Assembly (NCBI GenBank): GCA_901456055.1
Contig: CABDWT010000001.1
Location: forward strand, 124,001-188,000
Source: Phytobacter ursingii
GTDB lineage: Bacteria > Pseudomonadota > Gammaproteobacteria > Enterobacterales > Enterobacteriaceae
Reading direction: 5' to 3'
DNA: 64,000 bases
Positions 53,554-64,000 of this stretch are shown here, piece by piece. Made by a program: the position numbers and the translations under genes. Under the pieces are notes generated by a model. That model was not told where the DNA came from, did no database searches, and saw only the letters and a list, made by a program, of their open reading frames with translations. Position 1 is the first letter of the stretch; each line of letters starts with the position of its first letter.

Positions 53554-53566
53554 TGCTCTTTAACAA
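53554..53566 (+). promoter_or_regulatory. boxA antitermination site in the 16S leader
   Basis: TGCTCTTTAACAA matches the NusB/S10-binding boxA. It protects the long rRNA transcript against Rho. Confidence 0.9.
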
Positions 53567-53699
53567 TTTATCAGACAATCTGTGTGGGCACTCAAAGTGA
53601 CATGGATTCTTAACGTCCTCGGACGATAAATGAATACCAAGTCTCTGGAGTGAACACGTAATTCATTACGAAGTTTAATTCTAAGAGCATCAAACTTTT

Positions 53700-55241
<1,542 letters not shown>

Positions 55242-55325
55242 CCTTAAAGAACCTGCCTTTGCAGTGCTCACACAGATTGTCTGATGAAAAGTGAATAGCA
55301 AGGCGTCTTGCGAAGCAGACTTTGT

Positions 55326-55401
55326 GTCCCCTTCGTCTAGAGGCCCAGGACACCGCCCTTTCACGGCGGTAACAGGGGTTCGAATCCCCTAGGGGACGCC
55401 A
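55326..55401 (+). tRNA. tRNA-Glu (UUC) in the 16S-23S spacer
   Basis: 76 bases, GTCCCCTTCGTCTAGAGGCC...GGGGACGCCA, with anticodon TTC in CCCTTTCACGG. It is the spacer tRNA of the rrnB/C/E/G type, here equivalent to gltW. Confidence 0.97.
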
Positions 55402-55620
55402 CTTGCTGGTTGTGTGAGTGAAAGTCGCCTGCCCTGCTATCTCAAAACTGACTCACGAGTCATGTTTGAGATATTTGCTCTTTAAAAATCTGGATCAAGC
55501 TGAAAATTGAAACGACACACAGTGTCTGTTCTCCGTAATAAGAACAGATGACGGTGTGTTCGAGTCTCTCAAATTTTTACAGCGCGAGGATGAATCGAAA
55601 GAAACATCTTCGGGTTGTGA
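55402..55620 (+). promoter_or_regulatory. tRNA-23S spacer with second boxA
   Basis: About 220 bases of transcribed spacer. TGCTCTTTAAAAA at 55476-55488 is the spacer boxA. The remainder should pair with the 23S 3' flank for RNase III processing. No gene. Confidence 0.8.
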
Positions 55621-58522
<2,902 letters not shown>

Positions 58523-58592
58523 ACAACGCCGAAGATGTTTTGGCGGAATTGAGAAGACGAACAATATTCAGCTTAGATTCAGAGTCCGAAGG

Positions 58593-58693
58593 ATTTTGCG
58601 CTGAGACAAGGCGGCCAGCGAAGGAAAGGAAGGAGCATACTGAGGTATGTGACTGACTTTACGAGAGCAGCCAACGCAGTATCAGCACAAAAG
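58593..58693. repeat. Palindromic insert in the 23S-5S spacer
   Basis: About 100 bases with imperfect inverted ends (ATTTTGCGCTGAGAC and GTATCAGCACAAAAGA) and a central palindrome GAGCATACTGAGGTATGTGAC. The 23S-5S gap is 195 bases, whereas the E. coli gap is about 90-100, so this segment accounts for the extra length. It has no ORF. It resembles a folded intergenic repeat carried in the rRNA transcript. Confidence 0.55.
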
Positions 58694-58717
58694 ACACAGG
58701 ACAGAGCACAAAGAATT

Positions 58718-58837
58718 TGCCTGGCGGCTTTAGCGCGGTGGTCCCACCTGACCCCATGCCGAACTCAGAAGTGAAACGCCGTAGCGCCGATGGTAGTGTG
58801 GGGTCTCCCCATGTGAGAGTAGGGAACTGCCAGGCAT
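58718..58837 (+). rRNA. 5S ribosomal RNA
   Basis: 120 bases, TGCCTGGCGGCTTTAGCG...GGGAACTGCCAGGCAT, standard enterobacterial 5S with complementary ends. Confidence 0.97.
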
Positions 58838-58849
58838 CAAACCAGTAAG

Positions 58850-58878
58850 AAGCCCATCCTGACGGATGGGCTTTTTGC
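58850..58878 (+). terminator. rrn operon terminator
   Basis: AAGCCCATCC-TGAC-GGATGGGCTT stem followed by TTTGCG and a second T run; typical rrn terminator just past 5S. Confidence 0.9.
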
Positions 58879-58991
58879 GTTTTTATCCCCTGTGAATACC
58901 TTCCTGAGAGTTTTCTCTTTCTCCAGCCTGCATAGCAATGTACGTTCAATAGCCTATCCTTATCCATTCGGGATGTTTAAGGAGATGTTAT

Positions 58992-59447
58992 TTGACCCGT
59001 CATTCCTTCAATTACGAGCAAGATTTCACCAGTATTAATTTCCGTGAGCATCCTGAACGCTATCAGGTAGGACGTGGCGAACAAGGCGTTTTGCTGGTTG
59101 AGCCCTATAAGAGTGAAATCTTGCCCTGGTGGCGCTACAAAGACCCTGAATCTGCCACAAAATCAGCCGAAAAAATTTACCAGTTATTCGAAACCTATCG
59201 GCAGCAAGATGATTTTGTTGGCATGGATATGGCCCGTAAATTTATACAAATGGGCTATACCCGAGCACGGCGCTACGCCAACTATAAAGGAGGTAAAAAA
59301 TATGTTGAGGACGGCAGCCTCCACCAAAGAGGAAACGATCCGGTAAAAGCCGCAGCAGCGGCAATCTTTAAAAAATGGTGGGATAAGATCCGCCAGGATG
59401 AAGATTATCTCCGACGTAAGCGCGAACATATCATGCGCTGGGGATAA
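58992..59447 (+). CDS. DUF4385-like conserved protein, TTG start
   Basis: 151 residues from the TTG at 58992 (reading MTRHSFNYEQDFTSINFRE), chosen because TAAGGAG lies six bases upstream and the residues from here on form the conserved start; the nearby ATG at 58985 is out of frame. The sequence is Lys/Arg/Tyr-rich with LLVEPYKSEILPWWRYKDP and YANYKGGKKYVEDG, the pattern of DUF4385, whose function is unknown. It has no signal or membrane segment. It is wedged between the rRNA terminator and kgtP, which are neighbours in E. coli. Confidence 0.72.
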   Translation: MTRHSFNYEQDFTSINFREHPERYQVGRGEQGVLLVEPYKSEILPWWRYKDPESATKSAEKIYQLFETYRQQDDFVGMDMARKFIQMGYTRARRYANYKGGKKYVEDGSLHQRGNDPVKAAAAAIFKKWWDKIRQDEDYLRRKREHIMRWG

Positions 59448-59571
59448 GTGCATTCTTAGGCTAACATTCTGAAATGGTAGCAGGCAAACTATTAACACTG
59501 TATTTACTTTTTACCCCGGCGTAATCTGATTTATATAACAAATCAAAGATATCCGATCAGAGGGGAAAAAT

Positions 59572-60873
59572 ATGGCAGGCGTCACCACTCGTCCTGAGCA
59601 TAAAACAACAGATTTGACTGATACACGCCGCAGAGTATGGGCAATCGTTGGTGCCTCATCGGGAAACCTGGTGGAGTGGTTTGATTTCTATGTTTATTCA
59701 TTCTGCTCGCTCTACTTTGCTCACATCTTTTTCCCTGCCGGAAATACAACGACTCAGCTACTTCAGACCGCAGGTGTTTTCGCTGCTGGTTTTCTTATGC
59801 GTCCGATTGGCGGCTGGCTGTTTGGGCGTATTGCTGACAGGCATGGGCGCAAAACCTCTATGCTGATTTCAGTATGCATGATGTGCCTGGGTTCACTGGT
59901 GATCGCGTGCTTACCGGGTTATGACCGCATCGGTACATGGGCCCCTGCATTGCTATTACTGGCAAGATTGTTCCAGGGATTATCCGTTGGCGGTGAATAC
60001 GGCACCAGTGCAACTTACATGAGTGAGATTGCTGTTGAAGGCCGCAAAGGATTTTATGCTTCTTTTCAGTACGTGACTTTGATTGGCGGTCAATTGTTGG
60101 CGCTTCTGGTGGTCGTGGTTCTTCAGCAGATCCTTGATGATGCTGAGCTACGTGCATGGGGCTGGCGTATTCCCTTTGCCGTCGGCGCTGCACTTGCTGT
60201 GGTGGCGCTCTGGTTGCGTCGACAACTGGATGAAACATCGAAAAAAGAGGTGCGGGTATTAAAAGAGGCAGGGTCGCTTAAAGGGTTATGGCGTAATCGC
60301 CGCGCGTTTATTATGGTGCTCGGCTTTACCGCCGGCGGCTCGCTGTGCTTCTACACCTTCACGACGTATATGCAAAAATATCTGGTTAACACGACCGGCA
60401 TGCATGCCAATGTGGCCAGCATCGTGATGACCGTGGCGTTATTTGTTTTCATGCTTATTCAGCCCCTGATAGGTGCCTTATCCGATCGTATTGGCCGCCG
60501 TGCTTCCATGCTCTGCTTCGGTGGGCTGGGAACGCTTTTCACTTTACCCATTTTAAGCGCGCTACAATATGTTTCATCACCGTATGCTGCTTTTGCACTG
60601 GTGATGGCGGCGCTATTGATCGTGAGTTTCTATACCTCTATAAGCGGTATCCTGAAAGCCGAAATGTTCCCGGCACAGGTCCGTGCATTGGGCGTGGGAT
60701 TATCTTACGCTATTGCTAATGCGTTATTCGGCGGTTCAGCTGAGTATGTGGCGTTGTCGCTGAAATCGGCCGGTATCGAGACCGCGTTTTTCTGGTATGT
60801 CACCGCGTTTTGCGCGCTGGCATTTATCGTTTCGTTGATGTTGCACCGAAAAGGTAAAGGTATTCGCCTTTAA
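59572..60873 (+). CDS. kgtP: Alpha-ketoglutarate permease KgtP
   Basis: 433 residues (E. coli 432). A 12-helix major facilitator of the metabolite:H+ symporter group, with the diagnostic [14 protein letters not shown] in helix 1 and [13 protein letters not shown] in the 2-3 loop. It imports alpha-ketoglutarate with protons. AGAGGGGAA precedes the start. Its stop overlaps the convergent yfiM by 4 bases. Confidence 0.97.
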   Translation: MAGVTTRPEHKTTDLTDTRRRVWAIVGASSGNLVEWFDFYVYSFCSLYFAHIFFPAGNTTTQLLQTAGVFAAGFLMRPIGGWLFGRIADRHGRKTSMLISVCMMCLGSLVIACLPGYDRIGTWAPALLLLARLFQGLSVGGEYGTSATYMSEIAVEGRKGFYASFQYVTLIGGQLLALLVVVVLQQILDDAELRAWGWRIPFAVGAALAVVALWLRRQLDETSKKEVRVLKEAGSLKGLWRNRRAFIMVLGFTAGGSLCFYTFTTYMQKYLVNTTGMHANVASIVMTVALFVFMLIQPLIGALSDRIGRRASMLCFGGLGTLFTLPILSALQYVSSPYAAFALVMAALLIVSFYTSISGILKAEMFPAQVRALGVGLSYAIANALFGGSAEYVALSLKSAGIETAFFWYVTAFCALAFIVSLMLHRKGKGIRL

Positions 60874-61193
60874 TGGTTGGCCAGTTGCCACACGGCGTAA
60901 CCTGTGGTGGCGCCTGCCACATCCCAGGCAAAATCTTTCCAGCTCCAGCCGCTTCCTGCGGGGCGGCTATCCCACAGTTCCTTTGATGCGCCGAGGCTTA
61001 CGGAAAACATCAGGCCGTACGTTGCGCTACGATCGCGACTGTATCCCTGATGTTGTGCATACTCGTTGCCCGCAGCAGAGAGCATGGCGGAAGCAATAAA
61101 ATGCTGCGCTTTATCCTGCCCGCTCCATTGGTCATTTGCCATATGTGCGCAGCCAGTCAAACAGAGGGCGCATGTCAACATTAAACATCGCAT
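60870..61193 (-). CDS. yfiM: YfiM lipoprotein
   Basis: 107 residues from [15 protein letters not shown], with a lipobox LTGC; the open frame extends to 61223. The mature sequence ([25 protein letters not shown]) matches E. coli YfiM, a DUF2279 lipoprotein of unknown function. It lies downstream of pssA on the same strand. Confidence 0.92.
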   Translation of the reverse strand: MRCLMLTCALCLTGCAHMANDQWSGQDKAQHFIASAMLSAAGNEYAQHQGYSRDRSATYGLMFSVSLGASKELWDSRPAGSGWSWKDFAWDVAGATTGYAVWQLANH

Positions 61194-61208
61194 CGTTGAG
61201 AAACCTGA

Positions 61209-61233
61209 AAAAAGCCCCATCAAATGACAGGGC
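61209..61233 (-). terminator. Terminator after pssA
   Basis: GCCCTGTC...GATGGGGC imperfect stem followed on the minus strand by six T, directly after the pssA stop and before yfiM. Confidence 0.7.
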
Positions 61234-61239
61234 CTGGTA

Positions 61240-62595
61240 TTACAGAATGCGGCTGATAAGTTTATCGATACGAATTCGACGCAAACGGCGAATGAGCTTA
61301 CGCACTTTTACCGGATAATCGGCGATACTTTGCAGATCGCGATAATGATTGACGACTGTGGTATGGGTACGGATAAGTTCCAGCTCTTTATCGCGTTGAG
61401 CGGCTAATTGATGTTTCGGGTCGTGGATCAGGATGGCATTTTCCAGATCCAGACGCCAGGCGCGCGGATTAAGGTTATTTCCCGTGAGCAGCACCCACTC
61501 ATTATCAACCCACATCCCTTTCAGGTGATAGCTATTGTCTTCGTCTTTCCACAAGCGCACGACCAGTTGATCGGTATTGACGTAATATTGCAGGCGGCTC
61601 AGGAAACGACGCAGGTTAATTTCATACAGATAAGGCAGTGCGCCAATAATTTTAAAGGGTTGATCTTCTGGAATAAAAAAGTCATTAGCCGTTTTATCAC
61701 CAACGATAATTTCGACTTTTTTGCCTTCACGCAGGAGCTGAATAATGTTACGTACCAGCACCGCGGGCAGGTTGAAATAGGGCGTACAGATGACCAGCTT
61801 CTCTTCCGCGCAGGGCATCAGATGGAAAATGGTCTTATTCAGCAAACTGGTTTTTCCGAGTCCAACCAGCGGTGTAACGGAGAGTTGGTCGTTATCGGCA
61901 TCGCCCTGAAAATGATAGGCAGCGTCGCGTAATTCCTGACGATACAGACGAATATCATTCTTGATTTCTGGGCTTTTCGGGCGTTGTGCATTATCGAGGC
62001 GGTTTACACCACGACCTTCAATCAGGTTCTGTTTGACCCATCCCAGCATGATATCCGCCATTTTTGGGTTGCGGATAAGCTGGTAGCGATCGTAGCGGTA
62101 TTTATCGTGTTGATGGAGGTAGACATCGTTCAGGCTCGCGCCGCTATAGAGCACACTATCGTCGATAATAAAGCCTTTAAAATGCAGTACGCCAAGCGCT
62201 TCACGGGTATTGACTGGCACGCCGTAAACCGGAATGTCAATGCCCGGATTTTCCTGCGCCATACGGCAATACCAGTCGGCGTTGGTGTTGGATGCGGCTG
62301 CGCCAATACGACCACGCTGTGCCCGGTGCCAGTCGACAAGCACGCAGATTTCGAGCTCAGGGCGCTGACGTTTGGCGTCATAGAGGGCATTCAGGATACC
62401 TTTACCGCCATCATCCTGCTCAAGGTAAAGAGCGACGATGCAGATACGGCGTGTTGCGCTGGCAATTTTTTCCAGCAATGTCTCCCTGAAAGAAGCGGGA
62501 GAGTAGAAAAACTCTACATCATCAACTGATTGGGAAAGCTTGGGTAGTTGGGCAAGGTGTTGTTGATGTTTATTACGCTTAAATTTTGACAACAT
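61240..62595 (-). CDS. pssA: Phosphatidylserine synthase PssA
   Basis: 451 residues from [17 protein letters not shown], as in E. coli; an ATG one codon upstream (62598) is also possible. It belongs to the phospholipase D superfamily, with HKD motifs in [10 protein letters not shown] and [10 protein letters not shown]. It makes phosphatidylserine from CDP-diacylglycerol and serine, the committed step to phosphatidylethanolamine, and binds ribosomes or membranes through its basic C-terminus ([16 protein letters not shown]). Confidence 0.97.
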   Translation of the reverse strand: MLSKFKRNKHQQHLAQLPKLSQSVDDVEFFYSPASFRETLLEKIASATRRICIVALYLEQDDGGKGILNALYDAKRQRPELEICVLVDWHRAQRGRIGAAASNTNADWYCRMAQENPGIDIPVYGVPVNTREALGVLHFKGFIIDDSVLYSGASLNDVYLHQHDKYRYDRYQLIRNPKMADIMLGWVKQNLIEGRGVNRLDNAQRPKSPEIKNDIRLYRQELRDAAYHFQGDADNDQLSVTPLVGLGKTSLLNKTIFHLMPCAEEKLVICTPYFNLPAVLVRNIIQLLREGKKVEIIVGDKTANDFFIPEDQPFKIIGALPYLYEINLRRFLSRLQYYVNTDQLVVRLWKDEDNSYHLKGMWVDNEWVLLTGNNLNPRAWRLDLENAILIHDPKHQLAAQRDKELELIRTHTTVVNHYRDLQSIADYPVKVRKLIRRLRRIRIDKLISRIL

Positions 62596-62626
62596 CACAG
62601 TGCGTTTCTTCTCTGTTTATTGAAAG

Positions 62627-62656
62627 GGCTTCTGTCCGATAACCCGACAGAAGCGG
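62627..62656 (-). terminator. Hairpin after patZ
   Basis: GCTTCTGTC/GACAGAAGC stem with a 12-base loop, past the patZ stop. The T run after it is short (CCCTTTC), so termination is only probable. Confidence 0.55.
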
Positions 62657-62708
62657 ACAATGATAACACCAGTACCTGTGAAAGTGGTCAACATTTCCAG
62701 TACCTTAC

Positions 62709-64000
62709 TCAGGATTCGCCGGTCTGCCTCAGATTAAGGGTCAATCCAACGATCCCATCCTCAAGCTGAATGTCGACTTCAAATCCCAGTTTACGCGCCA
62801 GAGTTACCATGCCGCGATTGTTTGGCATAGTAATACCATTCAAACGCTTAAGTCCGTGATCCCGAGTGTAACTGATGAGCTTTTCCAGTAAACGTCGCCC
62901 AAGACCCAATCCTTTCAAATCGGAGCGGACCAACACGGCAAATTCGGCATCAATGTTATCCGGGTCAGAGATGGCGCGGGTTACGCCAAGGATCTCATCC
63001 TTTCCTTCTACCTGACGCACTGCAACAAATGCCATTTCCCGATCGTAGTCGATCTGCGTCATATTCGCTAAATCGTCATGAGTAAATTCGTTGATCTCAC
63101 TGAAATAGCGGTAGTACAAATCTTCCTTTGTTACTCTGTCGATGAATTCCTGTAACAGTGGTTCATCCTCAGGAAGAATAGGGCGGAAAAGCGTGGTCTC
63201 GCCGTTTTTTAGCGTTACGATCTCTTCTAGCTGTTGCGGATAAGGGCGAACCGCGAGACGACTTTCGCCGTTGCCACTAAACGCCTCGACCGTGAGAGTG
63301 ACATCCAGCGCGGTGAATTCACTGCCGGAAGCAAGCAGAGGATGAATGTCCAGACGCTGGATTTCCGGGCAATGGACAATCAGATTCGATACCTGCACCA
63401 GAAACTGACTCAGCCCGGCAATATCCAGCGTGCGCAGGGCACTACGTCCACGGATTTTTTTATTTTTAATGGCCTGGATAACCAGATAACGCGCCAGATT
63501 CATATTCAGCGGTGGTAACGCAACGGCGGCCTGTTCCTGCGCGCGCCATTCCACGCCGCCTTCTCCCAACATGATCAACGGACCAAAAACCGGATCGGAT
63601 TCGACAACCACACGGAGCTCCTGCGCACCGGCACGGTTTGCCATGCTTTGTACCTGCAAACCATGGATACGCGCCTGGGGCCAGTTCATTTTCACGCGGT
63701 CGATAATCGCATCCGCGGCCTGCTGAACTTCCTTCGCGGTACGCAGGTAGAGCATGACGCCCTGGACTTCGGATTTATGGGGAATATCCGGCGAGCGCAA
63801 TTTTAACGCCACGGGGTAGCCTATCTGTTCGGCAATATGTACTGCTTCGGCGCTATCGCCAGCAATCCAGGTCGGCAGCGTCTGAATACCCCAGGCGCTG
63901 AGTATCGGCTGCACTTCATGGGTATCAAGGGTGGTTGCTCCTTCCGCGATAGCCTGTTGCAGCAACTGATGGGCTTCGGTCGTATTGGCCGTCAGGTGAG
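62709..64000 (-). CDS. patZ: Peptidyl-lysine N-acetyltransferase PatZ (3' part)
   Basis: The last 430 codons are present and the frame runs out of the window at 64000; the ORF's apparent start at 63965 is an internal TTG. The N-terminal portion seen here is the ATP-grasp-like C-terminal half of the acyl-CoA synthetase-like domain (VALKLRSPDIPHKSEVQGVML), followed by a GNAT acetyltransferase domain (FAVLVRSDLKGLGLGRRLLEKL). PatZ (YfiQ, Pka) acetylates lysines, including acetyl-CoA synthetase, and is CRP-activated in E. coli. Confidence 0.96.
   Translation of the reverse strand, partial: HLTANTTEAHQLLQQAIAEGATTLDTHEVQPILSAWGIQTLPTWIAGDSAEAVHIAEQIGYPVALKLRSPDIPHKSEVQGVMLYLRTAKEVQQAADAIIDRVKMNWPQARIHGLQVQSMANRAGAQELRVVVESDPVFGPLIMLGEGGVEWRAQEQAAVALPPLNMNLARYLVIQAIKNKKIRGRSALRTLDIAGLSQFLVQVSNLIVHCPEIQRLDIHPLLASGSEFTALDVTLTVEAFSGNGESRLAVRPYPQQLEEIVTLKNGETTLFRPILPEDEPLLQEFIDRVTKEDLYYRYFSEINEFTHDDLANMTQIDYDREMAFVAVRQVEGKDEILGVTRAISDPDNIDAEFAVLVRSDLKGLGLGRRLLEKLISYTRDHGLKRLNGITMPNNRGMVTLARKLGFEVDIQLEDGIVGLTLNLRQTGES

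Overview
This window is chromosomal DNA from a member of the Enterobacteriaceae, close to Citrobacter, Enterobacter or Salmonella and not E. coli K-12. The basis is gene order, near E. coli-level identity of the core proteins, an rrnG-type ribosomal RNA operon with tRNA-Glu in the spacer, a tmRNA tag reading ANDENYALAA, and ERIC and REP repeats. The segment corresponds to the E. coli stretch from emrB to patZ. Genus is inference; several loci (type-2 leuA, the RNA repair pair, the ECF operon, the dcm paralog) are absent from the same place in K-12.

Layout. 1-4.8 kb is accessory: the start of a type-2 2-isopropylmalate synthase gene, an AT-rich pair (lipoprotein plus coiled-coil FKBP-like protein), and a two-gene RNA-repair cassette (RNA ligase plus HD-Pnk end-healing enzyme). 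5.0-10.3 kb holds emrRAB, a fused remnant of ygaZ and ygaH, and an intact ygaY-type exporter. 10.4-18.1 kb holds the proVWX glycine-betaine importer, with an ERIC element between proW and proX, and the nrdHIEF class Ib ribonucleotide reductase operon. 18.3-20.7 kb holds ygaM, ygaC, alaE, a YodC-like small gene and yqaE.

20.8-29.8 kb is a second accessory segment. It holds an unknown 282-residue protein, an atypical SDR divergent from a LysR regulator, an orphan Dcm-type cytosine methyltransferase, a four-gene redox operon (exported peroxiredoxin, DsbD-like electron transporter, ECF sigma factor, NrsF-type anti-sigma), an H-NS/StpA paralog, and a small protein gene beside tmRNA. 30-53 kb is conserved core: ssrA-smpB, ratAB, bamE, recN, nadK, grpE, yfjD, ypjD, ffh, rpsP-rimM-trmD-rplS, aroF-tyrA, an SMP-30 family gene wedged before pheA, pheL, raiA, bamD, rluD-pgeF and clpB. 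53.3-58.9 kb is the rRNA operon, and 59-64 kb carries a DUF4385-like gene, kgtP, yfiM, pssA and the 3' part of patZ.

Main points for follow-up. (1) The 16S gene has a 113-base block with about 28 substitutions at otherwise near-invariant positions, including the 338F/341F primer site, while the rest of the 16S and all of the 23S look normal. (2) The RNA ligase/HD-Pnk cassette looks like a complete RNA break-repair module. (3) The ECF/NrsF operon looks like a redox-sensing envelope peroxide defence circuit. (4) The ygaZH valine exporter is reduced to an in-frame deletion scar. (5) yfjD has no ATG, GTG or TTG at its expected N-terminus, only CTG.
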